Below are positions 46,236-55,750 of a stretch of 64,000 nucleotides of DNA, piece after piece. Position 1 is the stretch's first letter. Each line of letters opens with the position of its first letter. Under the pieces are notes generated by a model. It ran no database searches and was not told the DNA's origin. It was given only the letters and a program-made list of their open reading frames with translations. Source of the stretch: an uncultured Clostridia bacterium (GTDB lineage: Bacteria > Bacillota > Clostridia > Christensenellales > UBA1242). Position numbers and translations under genes: made by a program. The DNA is taken from NCBI GenBank assembly GCA_944372585.1, contig CALVZQ010000006.1, forward strand, positions 43,749-107,748, written 5' to 3'.

Positions 46236-47485
46236 TGAAAGAATATTTGAAAAATGTCTATAAGACACCCATGGTCTTTGTCTTTATCTTGATTACAATC
46301 ATTTATGGTTTTAACGCTTTGGGCATGACAGCAGAAATCAATCGCTATGCAATCGTTTCTGCCATTGGAATTGACAGTTCTGATGAAGAAGAAAGCGAGT
46401 TTGAAATCTCCCTTTTGACATTTATTCCAATCGCAGAACAAACCTTCACTGAAACATACAAGGTTGTTTCTGCAAAAGGGAAAAGTGTTTCTGAGGCTAT
46501 GGACTATGCAGGTCTACATATTGGAAGAGAAGTTGGACTTTCTCATGTCAAGTTGATTGTTTTGAACGAAGAACTGGTTGGTGAAGATATCACAAAATTT
46601 CTGGATTATTTATCAAGAAGCAGAAACATGTCATCAAGCACAAAACTTGTCATCACAGACTCTTCTGCTAAGGAATTTTTGCAAGTTGCAGAACAACTTG
46701 ACAGTCAAAGTTCCATCAAAGTTAGTGAATTGATTGCATATAACAATGAATACATCTATGCCACTGATTCCACATTGGAAACTTTTTTTAAAGGTCTGTT
46801 CAGCCCAACAAGGGTCAGCCTTGTTCCTTATGTCATTTTGGAAGATGAAAGCACAAGTGGTTTTGCTGTTTCTTCTGGCGGTTCTGGAAGTGGAAATGGT
46901 GAAATGCAAGACAAAACTGTTCAGTCGGGAGACTCTGAAGAGAAAAAAATTGTTAATAATGGAGACACAATCGTTCTGAAAGATGCGGTGGAAAAAGTGA
47001 GAATTTCAGGCAAAGAAATTGATAAGATCAACTTGATCAGGGGAGATTTCAACACGGGTGCCATCAATATTGAAGACTTCAGTGACGAGAACTTTGATGA
47101 AGCAAATTTGACATTTGAAATTTTTGATAAAAAGTTAAAAAACAAAGTTACATATCAAAATGGAATTCCAATTTTTCAAATTGATATGGAATTATCTCTC
47201 ACTTTGACTGAAGTTGAAAACAAAAATGGTATGGTTGAAGAAAATGTGGAATTTTTCACTATAACACCAGAAGCATTGAAGGCGATTGAACAGAAGGTCA
47301 GAAAATCTGTCATGGAGGGTGTCGAAATCATGAGAGATAATCAGATTGATATCATCGATTTTTATACCATTATGCACAATTCGGACAAAAAGTCTTTTGA
47401 CAAATTCTTAAATTCATTGGAAGATAGGGACGATTATCTGAGTCGTATGGTTTTTAAGGTTGGTGTCAAGGTTTATTCAAAATAA
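46235..47485 (+). CDS. gerAC: Spore germination receptor subunit C (GerC family) without a lipobox Cys
   Basis: A 416-residue C subunit. The N-terminal block AEINRYAIVSAIGIDSSDEEE, GREVGLSHVKLIVLNEEL, LSRSRNMSSSTKLVITDSSAKE and FFKGLFSPTRVSLVPYV are diagnostic of the GerAC family. GerC proteins are normally lipoproteins, but this one contains no Cys at all; the hydrophobic stretch MVFVFILITIIYGFNALG would then be an uncleaved anchor. A Gly/Ser-rich spacer (about 205-215) divides the domains. GAGGTG before ATG 46235 is the ribosome site. Confidence 0.9.
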   Translation: MKEYLKNVYKTPMVFVFILITIIYGFNALGMTAEINRYAIVSAIGIDSSDEEESEFEISLLTFIPIAEQTFTETYKVVSAKGKSVSEAMDYAGLHIGREVGLSHVKLIVLNEELVGEDITKFLDYLSRSRNMSSSTKLVITDSSAKEFLQVAEQLDSQSSIKVSELIAYNNEYIYATDSTLETFFKGLFSPTRVSLVPYVILEDESTSGFAVSSGGSGSGNGEMQDKTVQSGDSEEKKIVNNGDTIVLKDAVEKVRISGKEIDKINLIRGDFNTGAINIEDFSDENFDEANLTFEIFDKKLKNKVTYQNGIPIFQIDMELSLTLTEVENKNGMVEENVEFFTITPEALKAIEQKVRKSVMEGVEIMRDNQIDIIDFYTIMHNSDKKSFDKFLNSLEDRDDYLSRMVFKVGVKVYSK

Positions 47486-47543
47486 TTTCGTATTTTTGTG
47501 GGTATTTAGACATAAAATTTTTTGTAAACTCGCTTTGTTTTGT

Positions 47544-47572
47544 TTGTATTATTTTTTCTTTTGTGATAGAAT
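47544..47572 (+). promoter_or_regulatory. Predicted promoter of ftsH
   Basis: TTGTAT (47544-47549), 17 bases, TAGAAT (47567-47572), leaving an untranslated leader of about 130 bases. Confidence 0.45.
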
Positions 47573-47708
47573 ATCCTAGTACATTATTACAAGAAATAAA
47601 ATCGCTATATAAATGTTTGTTCATTTGGTGGTTTTGGTCTGAATATATTTGTCAATACAAAAGATGTGACTTTTAGTTTGGACTGACTTGTAAAAATAAG
47701 GAGTGTGT

Positions 47709-49979
47709 ATGAACGATAAAAAACAACAAGGAGGCTTTAAACTTTCTTATGTGATTGTTCTCTTGGTTATTGTCCTTTTGTTTTCTCTTTTGTTTGTAAA
47801 TTTTGGAGATAACGGCCAAAGAGTCATTCAAAGTGATGTTGAAAGCCTTTTAAATGGAACCTACACTGTCAGTGAGGGTGGCGAAACGGTTAAGGCTGAG
47901 TTTGTTTATTTCAAAGACAACAAGGGTTATATCATTGTTGAAGGATCAAAGTATAAAGCAAATCAAGTCCCTACCTATTCCGATTTCTATTTTAATTGCG
48001 ACAGTGATTTTAGATCAGAAATTAGATTGGCAATTCGTGAAGGAGAATATGCGGACGTAGAATTTGACTGGGCCCCTGTGGGTATGAGTTTTTGGGATAT
48101 TCTTGTTCCTGTCCTTTATATTTGCTTTGCTATCTTCATTTTCTGGATGCTCTTTAGAATGCTTAGAGGGGCAAACAGCAGTGCAATGAATTTTGGAAAG
48201 ACAAAAGTTAAATCTTATGCTATGTCCAAAGTTAAATTTTCTGATATCGCAGGAATGGACGAAGAAAAAGCAGAACTTCAAGAAATCGTTGAGTTCTTGA
48301 AGAATCCAAAGAAATTTACTGACCTTGGGGCAAGAATCCCTAAGGGTGTTTTGCTCGTTGGTCAACCAGGAACTGGAAAAACTCTTCTTGCAAGAGCAGT
48401 TGCTGGTGAAAGTAAAGTTCCTTTCATTTCAATAAGCGGTTCTGATTTTGTGGAAATGTTTGTCGGCGTTGGGGCTTCAAGAGTGCGTGATTTGTTTGAT
48501 CAAGCAAAGAAAAACAAACCTTGCATTGTGTTTATTGATGAAATTGATGCTGTTGGTCGTCAAAGAGGTGCTGGACTTGGTGGTGGAAACGATGAACGAG
48601 AACAGACACTGAATCAACTTTTGGTGGAAATGGACGGTTTTGAACCTAATGAAGGTATCATTGTTTTGGCTGCAACCAACAGAAGCGATGTTTTGGACCC
48701 TGCATTGATGCGTCCGGGTCGTTTTGACAGACAAATTTATGTTCACATTCCTGATGTCAAGGGAAGAGAAGGTATCTTGAAAATTCATGCAAGAAACAAA
48801 CCTCTTGATGAATCAGTTGATTTCAATGTCTTGGCAAGAATCACAACTGGGTTTACTGGTGCTGATATTGAAAACATGTTGAATGAGGCGGCAATCCTTG
48901 CAGCAAGAGCTGGAAGACCAAAAATCATTATGGAAGATATCACCGAAGGTATCAACAAAGTTATCATGGGACCTCAAAAGAAGAGTAGACTTTTGACAGA
49001 AAAAGAAAGAAAACTTACTGCTTATCATGAAGCTGGTCACACTATTGTTGCAAAAAAAATGAAATATTGCGAAGATGTTCAAGAAGTTTCTATTATTCCT
49101 CGTGGCAATGCGGGTGGTTACACGATGAGTCGTCCTGAAAATGACGATATGACAATGTCATTTAACAAAGCAAATGACACCATTGCAATGAGCATGGGTG
49201 GACGTATTGCTGAAGAATTGATTTTCAAAGATATCACAAGTGGAGCCTCCTCTGACATTCAACATGCAACCAAAATTGCAAGAGCAATGGTATATGATTG
49301 GGGCATGAGCAAGAAGATTGGTTTCTTGTCACTTGGAGATTCTACACAAGTGTTTATTGGAAGAGATTATCAAACAAAGAATGACTTCTCTGAAAAACTT
49401 GCTGGAATTGCTGATGATGAGATTATGTCAATTTTGAACAATAACTATAAGAGAGCAAAAGAAGTCCTTTCTGAGAATATTGAAATTTTGCATGAAATGG
49501 CAAAACTCTTGCTTGCCAGAGAAACAATCTATAAAGAAGAAGTGGACATGGTTTTGGCTGGAAAGAAAACTGAAGAAATCGTCAAGATTATGGAAGAAAG
49601 AGAAAGACAGCAGAAAGAAAAAGAAGCAAAAATAAAAGCAGAAAAAGAAAAATTTGAAAAACTTGAAAATTTCCGAAAGAAAATTGCTGAAGGTGAAAGA
49701 CTGGTTAAGATGGGAATTATTACCGAGGCAGAGCTTGATAATTTGAAAAAAGAATTTTTGGAGTTTGAAAAATCTTTAAATCAAACAACACAAAAAATTG
49801 AAAAAACTGAAAAAGATACAAAAGATATTGATAAAAAAGAAAAAACCGAAAAGGATAAGGTTGAAGAAAACAAAGACAAACCAGTTAAGAGGACAACAAG
49901 AAAAATAGCAACAAAGAGACCTACAAAAGAGGTTGAAAAGAAAGAAGAGAAAAATAATAAAAATGACGAGGAAGGCTGA
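47709..49979 (+). CDS. ftsH: ATP-dependent zinc metalloprotease FtsH
   Basis: A 756-residue membrane AAA+ protease for quality control. Two membrane helices flank an external domain (residues 15-150); the AAA module has [13 protein letters not shown] near 218, [16 protein letters not shown] and the second region of homology [11 protein letters not shown]; the zinc site is HEAGH near 440. A C-terminal extension of about 130 residues is coiled-coil and K/E-rich, longer than in most FtsH. AAGGAG sets ATG 47709. The stop overlaps the next gene by one base. Confidence 0.96.
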   Translation: MNDKKQQGGFKLSYVIVLLVIVLLFSLLFVNFGDNGQRVIQSDVESLLNGTYTVSEGGETVKAEFVYFKDNKGYIIVEGSKYKANQVPTYSDFYFNCDSDFRSEIRLAIREGEYADVEFDWAPVGMSFWDILVPVLYICFAIFIFWMLFRMLRGANSSAMNFGKTKVKSYAMSKVKFSDIAGMDEEKAELQEIVEFLKNPKKFTDLGARIPKGVLLVGQPGTGKTLLARAVAGESKVPFISISGSDFVEMFVGVGASRVRDLFDQAKKNKPCIVFIDEIDAVGRQRGAGLGGGNDEREQTLNQLLVEMDGFEPNEGIIVLAATNRSDVLDPALMRPGRFDRQIYVHIPDVKGREGILKIHARNKPLDESVDFNVLARITTGFTGADIENMLNEAAILAARAGRPKIIMEDITEGINKVIMGPQKKSRLLTEKERKLTAYHEAGHTIVAKKMKYCEDVQEVSIIPRGNAGGYTMSRPENDDMTMSFNKANDTIAMSMGGRIAEELIFKDITSGASSDIQHATKIARAMVYDWGMSKKIGFLSLGDSTQVFIGRDYQTKNDFSEKLAGIADDEIMSILNNNYKRAKEVLSENIEILHEMAKLLLARETIYKEEVDMVLAGKKTEEIVKIMEERERQQKEKEAKIKAEKEKFEKLENFRKKIAEGERLVKMGIITEAELDNLKKEFLEFEKSLNQTTQKIEKTEKDTKDIDKKEKTEKDKVEENKDKPVKRTTRKIATKRPTKEVEKKEEKNNKNDEEG

Positions 49980-50896
49980 TGGAAGAGAAAGATACAATTC
50001 AACCACAAAATGAAGAACAAAATCAAGAGCAGAATGATAATGTTGAATCTGTTGCAAATGACACAAATCAAGAACAAACTGCCGAGACTGTGAAAGAAGA
50101 AAAAACAGAGGTGACCGAAAACAAGAAGGGTAAGGCAAAGAAAAAGTCCAAATATGAAGACTTGACTGAATATGAAGGACTTTCTGATGATGAGTTGTAT
50201 GCAAAGATTCAAACTCAAAAACTTTTAAAAAAGAAACAAAATATGAAAATTGCAACTATCGTTGGAATGGGTTTTGCATTTGTCTTGGCTGTTGTAATAA
50301 TTATCTTGGCGGCAGTTCCTGTAAGTTTGAAACCGAGATGTATGGTTGGTGATTTTGACAGTATTGCGCTTTATCCAGGCAATACAAACGGTGTTTCATA
50401 TGCCAAAGATGAAGAGGGTTATGACGAATTTTTGAAGGTTTATGACGAAGCATTTAAGCAAACCTATTTTGCCGCAATCTTCAGTGGCAGTTTGTTTAGT
50501 TATGAAATTAATGAAAATGCTGATTCAGCTTCCAGCGTGATTGGTTCTGGCGGATCACTCATTCAGAACAACACATATTATGTTCGTTTGAGATATGCAG
50601 AAGAACAAGTTTTCACATATCAAAATGGCAGTGTTTTTCAGTCTAAATTTTATCCTGGCAGAGATACAAATTTGTGGAATGGAAAATATTCAGGCGGAAA
50701 GTTGTATTTCACAGATGTTTATTTTGAAGTTAGTCAAACAAGCGGGATTCAAGAAACCAATGTTTATGTTGTGGTCAGATATCCAAACAGAGTTGATGAA
50801 AATGGAGAAATAGAACTTTCTGATCCATATATAATCAATATCAAGGTCAAGGCAAACACTTATGCAATTTATGATGTTTGGAGTGATTTGACATAA
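49979..50896 (+). CDS. Membrane protein coupled to ftsH, unknown function
   Basis: A 305-residue bitopic protein: a Gln/Glu/Asn-rich cytoplasmic part (1-60), a short basic coiled region (KKKSKYEDLTEYEGLSDDEL), one helix (about 94-115), and an outside domain of about 185 residues rich in Tyr, Ser and Asn with strand-like pattern. It begins on the ftsH stop (TGATG), so expression is coupled; an FtsH partner or substrate is a reasonable inference only. A strong terminator follows. Confidence 0.8.
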   Translation: MEEKDTIQPQNEEQNQEQNDNVESVANDTNQEQTAETVKEEKTEVTENKKGKAKKKSKYEDLTEYEGLSDDELYAKIQTQKLLKKKQNMKIATIVGMGFAFVLAVVIIILAAVPVSLKPRCMVGDFDSIALYPGNTNGVSYAKDEEGYDEFLKVYDEAFKQTYFAAIFSGSLFSYEINENADSASSVIGSGGSLIQNNTYYVRLRYAEEQVFTYQNGSVFQSKFYPGRDTNLWNGKYSGGKLYFTDVYFEVSQTSGIQETNVYVVVRYPNRVDENGEIELSDPYIINIKVKANTYAIYDVWSDLT

Positions 50897-50934
50897 GATT
50901 TCCTTTTTAAGGTTTTGGATAGAATGTGAAATGA

Positions 50935-50967
50935 GGGTAATGTAATTTGATACATTATCCTTTTTTT
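50935..50967 (+). terminator. Intrinsic terminator of the ftsH operon
   Basis: GGGTAATGTA (50935-50944) pairs with TACATTATCC (50951-50960, one G-T), followed by T7. Confidence 0.9.
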
Positions 50968-51096
50968 GAATTTTTGCTTGCATAATTTTTATTTTTATGC
51001 ATGATAATTTTATTAAAAACATGAAAAACATAAATAATACAAACTTATAAACAAAAAATCAGAATGTTAAATAAAAAAATTTATTTGTTATTTTAG

Positions 51097-51125
51097 TTGA
51101 CAAACAGATTTTTTGTTGTTATAAT
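51097..51125 (+). promoter_or_regulatory. Consensus promoter of rplJL
   Basis: TTGACA (51097-51102), 17 bases, TATAAT (51120-51125): a full consensus match. The 405-base gap 50897-51301 holds only the ftsH terminator, this promoter and the L10 leader. Confidence 0.85.
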
Positions 51126-51131
51126 AACGAG

Positions 51132-51257
51132 GTATTAAAAATCTTCCGAAGACCGCAAGTGCGTTTTCGCGTAAACACTCTATGTGTGCTTGCCGAGGAA
51201 AAGTATGGTGATTGATTTTTCTATCTCTGTGACTTTTCCTGGGTTACAGAGATTTTT
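51132..51257 (+). promoter_or_regulatory. Ribosomal protein L10 leader with terminator
   Basis: The transcript leader has CTTCCGAAGACCGC (from 51142) and CTTGCCGAGG (51189-51198) around a variable stem, the conserved bulged structure bound by the L10(L12)4 complex in Firmicutes. It ends in a terminator hairpin, ATCTCTGT (51223-51230) with ACAGAGAT (51246-51253) and T6. Binding of excess L10 should favour this terminator and reduce rplJ-rplL expression, as known for the L10 leader family. Confidence 0.85.
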
Positions 51258-51301
51258 TAATGCTTATAAACACAAAAATCAAATTAAAAGGAGGTATGGA
51301 C

Positions 51302-51817
51302 ATGAGTGCTAATTTAGAGGCTAAAAAACTTGTTGTTGAAGAGATTAAAGAAAAATTCTCCAAAGCAAAAACTATTGCCTTTGTTGACTACCGTGGAATT
51401 ACTGTTGCTGAAGACACCGCTCTTCGTAGAAAATTCCGTAAAAACGGTTGTGATTACAAAGTTTACAAAAATCGCTTGATGTTGAAAGCACTTTCTGACC
51501 TTGGTATTGAGTGTCCTGTAAATTACTTTGAAGGCACCACTGCTGTTGCTATTGGATATGAAGATGAAGTTGCTGCTGCCAAAATTGTTTGTGACTTTAT
51601 CAATGATTCAAAGAAAATGGCTATCAAATTTGGAATTTTAAATGGTGTTAGCGTTGATGCTCACAACATCGAGGAACTTGCAAAACTCCCATCAAAGGAA
51701 GAGTTGATTGCAAAACTTCTTGGAACTTTGAACAACACTGCTTCAAGTTTGTGCAGAGTTCTTTCAGCTCCAACACGTGGGCTGGTTGTTGCTTTGAATG
51801 CGGTTGCAACAAAATAG
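51302..51817 (+). CDS. rplJ: Ribosomal protein L10
   Basis: A 171-residue stalk base protein of the large subunit. It begins SANLEAKKLVVEEIKEKFSK and has IAFVDYRGITVAEDTALRR, YKVYKNRLMLKAL and FEGTTAVAI, all typical of L10, and a C-terminal L12-binding helix. AAGGAGGT (51288-51295) selects ATG 51302, not ATG 51296. It lies behind its own leader regulator and 62 bases before rplL. Confidence 0.97.
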   Translation: MSANLEAKKLVVEEIKEKFSKAKTIAFVDYRGITVAEDTALRRKFRKNGCDYKVYKNRLMLKALSDLGIECPVNYFEGTTAVAIGYEDEVAAAKIVCDFINDSKKMAIKFGILNGVSVDAHNIEELAKLPSKEELIAKLLGTLNNTASSLCRVLSAPTRGLVVALNAVATK

Positions 51818-51879
51818 TCTTTTCTGACTTAAATCAAAAAATCGCATAATATATAGGTTTTTAAAAGGAGATAATTAAA

Positions 51880-52257
51880 ATGGCTGATATTAAAAATATT
51901 GTTGAAGAAATCAAAAAATTGACTATCGTTGAAGTTTCTGAACTTGTTAAAGCTTTGGAAGAAGAATTTGGTGTTAGCGCTGCTGCTCCAGTTGCAGTTG
52001 CTGCTGCTCCAGCAGCTGGTGCTGCTGCTCCAGCTGCAGAAGAAAAGAGCGAATTTAACGTATTCTTGAAAGAAGTTGGTGCAAACAAAATCGCTGTTAT
52101 CAAGGTTGTTAGAGAAGTTACAGGTCTTGGACTTTCTGAAGCTAAAGCTATCGTTGATGGCGCACCTGCAATGGTTAAAGAAAACGTTCCTGCAGCACAA
52201 GCTAAAGAATTTGAAGCTAAATTCAAAGAAGCTGGCGCCGTTGTTGAATTGAAGTAA
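51880..52257 (+). CDS. rplL: Ribosomal protein L7/L12
   Basis: A 125-residue stalk protein. N-terminal dimerisation helices ([20 protein letters not shown]), an Ala/Pro hinge and the C-terminal factor-binding domain [25 protein letters not shown] with [15 protein letters not shown] are complete. AAAAGGAGAT precedes ATG 51880. rplK and rplA are not upstream and rpoB is not downstream, so the usual ribosomal protein cluster is broken here. Confidence 0.97.
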   Translation: MADIKNIVEEIKKLTIVEVSELVKALEEEFGVSAAAPVAVAAAPAAGAAAPAAEEKSEFNVFLKEVGANKIAVIKVVREVTGLGLSEAKAIVDGAPAMVKENVPAAQAKEFEAKFKEAGAVVELK

Positions 52258-52296
52258 TTTAAGAATATAAAAATATTAATTTGATTTTGTGTTAAA

Positions 52297-52328
52297 AAAA
52301 TACGCTCAAAAATTGAGTGTATTTTTTT
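52297..52328 (+). terminator. Intrinsic terminator after rplL
   Basis: AAATACGCTCAA pairs with TTGAGTGTATTT around a short A loop (52298-52324), followed by T. Confidence 0.85.
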
Positions 52329-52344
52329 ATTTTATTTGAGTCTA

Positions 52345-53685
52345 TTATTTTGACATTTTTGTGTTTCTTTTGCTTGATCTCTTGGGTGAAGAAGTTAATA
52401 TTTTTTGAATTTCTTCATAACTATAAAATTTGTCTGGGGTGGAATCTGTCAAAATTGCAACATAAACATTTTCTGGCGAGGAAAAGACCTTTTGGCAGAA
52501 TTTTTGTAGTTGCTCGGGTGTTATGTGTTCATAAAATCTTTTGCTTTCTTTTTTATACTTGCGAGACAATATGATGTCCCCATAGCATAGATATTCTCTG
52601 AAAAGTGAACTTGGATAGATATTTCGAACTCTTTCGTCTTTGCTTAGTTTTCTGTTTTGCTTTATTTTTTCAATTATTGTTTGTTCAACTGGGGAGTTTC
52701 TTAATTCCTCGAACAGTTCTCCGACTTTTGTTATGACTTTGTTGACATTATCACTTGAGCACCCAAAATTGATTCCTATTGTGTAGTTTGAAGGTATGCA
52801 GTCTGCCCACATATTGACGCTGTAAACAAGTCCATTGTCGCGAAGTATTGATGTTAGTTTTCCATTTAGACTGTTGCAAACTGAGCATAACATTGATGCA
52901 AGATTGTCTGTTTCCATTGATTCCAGAGTCTTGTCAAGCTTTATGCAAATGCGGCAATTTGATTTGTTGAAAGGAAAGTTTTCAATGTTAAGATTTCCTT
53001 TTTTGTCAATTTTGTTGGTGATATTTTTGTCAACAGGGTAATTTGGATTGCTTTTGAGTTTGTTTATAAAGTACTTTTCGGCAAGTTTTTTTGCCATGTG
53101 AAATGAAATTCCACCTTCAATTGTGATGATGAAGTTTTGAGAAATAAAGGTCTCTTCTTTGAACTTTTTAAGTGGCTTTGCTGACACATGTTCAATTTCT
53201 TCTTCGCTTCCTAGAACAACAGTGTTGGAGTTGTATTTGCTGGTCAGTGTTCTCAAAAAAGTGAAATACGAAATGGCATCGGGATTGTTTAGTTTTCTTA
53301 CCAATTCTTGTTTGATTACACCCTTTTCTGTGGAGATTGATTTCGCCGAAAATTTGGTATTTAAAAGCATTTCTGCAGAAAGTTTAAAACATGGTTCCAA
53401 TGCTTTGTTTGAACGACAAAAATCAATCTCGGTGTAGAATGGACTGGTCCTTCCGTTATACATGGAAAATGTGTTGATCATGGCTTGTTTGAGTTGTTCT
53501 GTGGTTTGATTCTCTGTTTCTTTGAAAAACATATGTTCGCAAAAGTGGGCGGTTGGTTCTGGATATTTATTTCTGTTTTCTCCAAAAACAAAGCCGGCAA
53601 TGACCGATGTGTGCTTGCGCTTACATTTTCGATATATTAATGTCGCTCCATTTTTATACAATTTTCTTTTTGGAATTGAAAACAT
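52345..53685 (-). CDS. M16-family zinc peptidase
   Basis: A 446-residue pitrilysin-type peptidase. The inverted zinc motif H-x-x-E-H appears as HFCEH near residue 48, with the third ligand expected in EKGVIKQELVR. The C-terminal half has the second M16-like domain (VCNSLNGKLTSILRDNGLVYSVN). It resembles YmfF/YmfH-type stand-alone proteins, which often act in processing or export of small peptides; the role here is unknown. GTGGAGG precedes the ATG at 53685. It follows a nucleoside hydrolase gene on the same strand after 51 bases. Confidence 0.85.
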   Translation of the reverse strand: MFSIPKRKLYKNGATLIYRKCKRKHTSVIAGFVFGENRNKYPEPTAHFCEHMFFKETENQTTEQLKQAMINTFSMYNGRTSPFYTEIDFCRSNKALEPCFKLSAEMLLNTKFSAKSISTEKGVIKQELVRKLNNPDAISYFTFLRTLTSKYNSNTVVLGSEEEIEHVSAKPLKKFKEETFISQNFIITIEGGISFHMAKKLAEKYFINKLKSNPNYPVDKNITNKIDKKGNLNIENFPFNKSNCRICIKLDKTLESMETDNLASMLCSVCNSLNGKLTSILRDNGLVYSVNMWADCIPSNYTIGINFGCSSDNVNKVITKVGELFEELRNSPVEQTIIEKIKQNRKLSKDERVRNIYPSSLFREYLCYGDIILSRKYKKESKRFYEHITPEQLQKFCQKVFSSPENVYVAILTDSTPDKFYSYEEIQKILTSSPKRSSKRNTKMSK

Positions 53686-53736
53686 AAACTCCTCCACTTT
53701 TAGTTTTATCAAATTATCAATCTTTATTGATTTTGC

Positions 53737-54675
53737 TTATGTTCTTTTTGGACTACATTTTTCGAGGGCTTCAAAAAGATCATATTTAAACATATTTATG
53801 TCTAAGTCTACACATACGGTCGCATTTGGTTTTTTGTCAAAATCTATGTCTACATAACCATAATCATCTGTTTCAGTTTTGTAATATTTAATTTCGATGA
53901 ATGCCTTTTCTGTCTTTATATATTCAGGGTGGGTGAGATAGTAGATTGTGCAAACATCGTGAACAGCAGCACCCATTTTTCCAACATGGTAGTCATTATA
54001 TCCTTTAAACATTTTTGCATAAATTTTTCCAATTTTGTTTGTTTTTTTGAATTTTTTGATGTCGTTATGGTCAAGATATGCAAAGTGACCAAGTTCCATT
54101 GGTACCATAACAAGCTTAATTCCGCTTTTAAACACTACTTCTGCAGCTTCAGGGTCATATCCAATGTTGAAAGACTTATATGGTTTTCCATAAATTTTTT
54201 CTTTTGTTCCGCTTTCAAAAATGATTTCTTTGATATATTTTTTACAGTCAGGAAATTTCTGTATCATTTTTGCCAAGTTTGTCATTGGACCAATTGACAC
54301 AATAGTGATTTTTTTCTGAGAGCTTTTTAGTGTTTGATATATGATATCGCATGCCTCACCTTTAACGGGTGAGTGCTTAAGTTTTTTCTTGTTGTATGAA
54401 TAAGCACCAAGTCCATTTTTTCCTTGAGCTTTGATTGCATAGTTTGCTGGACGAACCAATGGAGTTGCAGCACCTTGAACTACGGGTATTTCTTCGTTGA
54501 ATAACTCGGTGATGTGAATGGCATTTGCTGTTATGTTTTCTATTGGACCGTTTCCACCAGCAGAAGACAACAACTTTATGTTGAATCTTTCACTTTTTAT
54601 TGCATAGAGAAGTGCAATTGAGTCATCAACACCTGGGTCGGTGTCTATGATTAAATCTATTTTTTTGTCTTCCAT
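53737..54675 (-). CDS. Nucleoside hydrolase, paralogue 2
   Basis: A 312-residue N-ribohydrolase with the calcium site IIDTDPGVDDSIALLY, SAGGNGPIENITANA, SIGPMTNLAKM and a C-terminal AAVHDVCTIYYL that keeps the catalytic His-Asp, unlike the other two copies in the window. AGAGGAAA lies before the ATG at 54675. The protein is about as similar in layout to paralogue 1 as expected for an old duplication. It may salvage purine or pyrimidine nucleosides. Confidence 0.88.
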   Translation of the reverse strand: MEDKKIDLIIDTDPGVDDSIALLYAIKSERFNIKLLSSAGGNGPIENITANAIHITELFNEEIPVVQGAATPLVRPANYAIKAQGKNGLGAYSYNKKKLKHSPVKGEACDIIYQTLKSSQKKITIVSIGPMTNLAKMIQKFPDCKKYIKEIIFESGTKEKIYGKPYKSFNIGYDPEAAEVVFKSGIKLVMVPMELGHFAYLDHNDIKKFKKTNKIGKIYAKMFKGYNDYHVGKMGAAVHDVCTIYYLTHPEYIKTEKAFIEIKYYKTETDDYGYVDIDFDKKPNATVCVDLDINMFKYDLFEALEKCSPKRT

Positions 54676-54768
54676 TTGTTTCCTCTTGTTTTTATTATGA
54701 TGATATTATAGCATAAAACTTTTATATGACAAAATGTTTTGCTTTCAAAATCTGTGAAAGTTTTTGAT

Positions 54769-54797
54769 TTGATATATTGCGCTTACGGTTACATAAT
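54769..54797 (+). promoter_or_regulatory. Isolated promoter upstream of spoIIAA
   Basis: TTGATA (54769-54774), 17 bases, CATAAT (54792-54797). Start expected near 54804. Its -10 box is the left end of a perfect palindrome. Confidence 0.5.
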
Positions 54798-54819
54798 ACA
54801 CCATATGTTGTGTATTATG
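54792..54819. repeat. Perfect 10-base inverted repeat overlapping a -10 box
   Basis: CATAATACAC (54792-54801), 8-base spacer CATATGTT, GTGTATTATG (54810-54819). The position over the -10 and start site of a promoter is that of an operator. Confidence 0.7.
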
Positions 54820-54939
54820 CATTGCATACTACCACTTGATTTTGAGTCAATATTTTGTTTTGATATTTTCTTTTTTTATTTGTTATGCAAATTTATGGTG
54901 ACAATATTAGAACAAATTCAACATTTGTTCTTTTTTTTA
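54804..54939 (+). ncRNA. Candidate small RNA or leader between promoter and terminator
   Basis: A transcript from the promoter above would end at a strong terminator: GAACAAAT (54910-54917), loop TCAAC, ATTTGTTC (54923-54930), T9. This gives an RNA of about 135 bases with no convincing protein; the only frame (ATG 54805 to 54969) is hydrophobic, lacks a ribosome site and runs past the terminator. Nothing else on the plus strand enters the 306-base gap, so the terminator must serve this unit or attenuate the spoIIA operon. Confidence 0.45.
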
Positions 54940-54981
54940 TGCATTTTTCGTATGCTATGCTTTTTGTGAAAAGGAGTGGTT

Positions 54982-55290
54982 ATGCAAGTCAAAAGTCGTG
55001 TTCATGATGGAGTGCTCTATGTTCTTCTTTGTGGGGAACTTGATGAACATTCCGCAACTTACACAAGAATTACACTAGATGAAATGTTTGATAAACCTAA
55101 TTTTAAAAAAATTATCATTGACCTTTCTGAATTGGACTTCATGGATTCAACAGGCATTGGTGTTTTGATTGGAAGATACAAACGCATGAAGGATAAAGAT
55201 ATTCCAATTTACATTGCCAATCCGTCCGCTCATGCTGAAAAAATTTTTAAGATTACTGGGCTGTATGACATCATGCCGAAAATTGTGTAA
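54982..55290 (+). CDS. spoIIAA: Anti-sigma F factor antagonist SpoIIAA
   Basis: A 102-residue STAS-domain protein. The phosphorylated Ser is in FMDSTGIGVLIGRYK, and the N terminus VKSRVHDGVLYVLLCGELDEHSA, quoted in part, is typical. Dephosphorylated SpoIIAA binds SpoIIAB and frees sigma-F in the forespore. AAGGAG (54971-54976) selects ATG 54982. It is the first gene of spoIIAA-spoIIAB-sigF. I did not find a clear sigma-H promoter in the 50 bases after the terminator upstream. Confidence 0.95.
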   Translation: MQVKSRVHDGVLYVLLCGELDEHSATYTRITLDEMFDKPNFKKIIIDLSELDFMDSTGIGVLIGRYKRMKDKDIPIYIANPSAHAEKIFKITGLYDIMPKIV

Positions 55291-55302
55291 AAAGGAGTTG
55301 TT

Positions 55303-55749
55303 ATGAAATATTCAAATTTTATGGAAGTAACTTTCAAGGCGTTGTCTGTTAATGAGGGGTTTGCGCGTGTCTGTGTTGCATCTTTTTGTGTTCAATTAAA
55401 TCCTTCTGTTGACGAAATTACTGATATTAAAACAGCCGTTTCTGAGGCTGTGACAAACTGTGTTGTTCATGCGTACCCAACGTCTGTTAAGGGTGATGTT
55501 ATTTTGCGTTGTGAGCTTGAGGACAACATGGTCACCGTTACTGTCACTGATAAGGGCGTTGGAATTAAGGATATAACCAAGGCGAGAGAGCCATTCTACA
55601 CATCAAAACCTTCTGCTGAGCGTTCTGGCATGGGTTTTACTGTCATGGAAAGCTTTATGGACGATGTTCAAGTTGTCAGTAATTCTTTTGGAACCTCTGT
55701 CAAAATGACGAAAAAAATTTTATCCGATTCCTGTGAAAAGGTGGGCTGA
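55303..55749 (+). CDS. spoIIAB: Anti-sigma F factor and kinase SpoIIAB
   Basis: A 148-residue GHKL kinase that binds sigma-F and phosphorylates SpoIIAA. The N box is AVSEAVTNCVVHAYP, the G1 box VTDKGVGI, and SGMGFTVMESFMDDV forms the ATP lid. AAAAAGGAG precedes ATG 55303, 12 bases after the spoIIAA stop. The sigF start follows its stop by one base. Confidence 0.95.
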   Translation: MKYSNFMEVTFKALSVNEGFARVCVASFCVQLNPSVDEITDIKTAVSEAVTNCVVHAYPTSVKGDVILRCELEDNMVTVTVTDKGVGIKDITKAREPFYTSKPSAERSGMGFTVMESFMDDVQVVSNSFGTSVKMTKKILSDSCEKVG

Positions 55750-55750
55750 T

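Noticed and set aside
49776-50255. Minus-strand frames of about 145-160 codons opposite the ftsH end
   Set aside because: They are the complement of the Lys/Glu-rich coding region of ftsH and the next gene, which reads as Phe/Leu/Ser-rich nonsense.
54805-54969. Hydrophobic 54-residue frame upstream of spoIIAA
   Set aside because: No ribosome site and it runs through a strong terminator; not supported as a protein.
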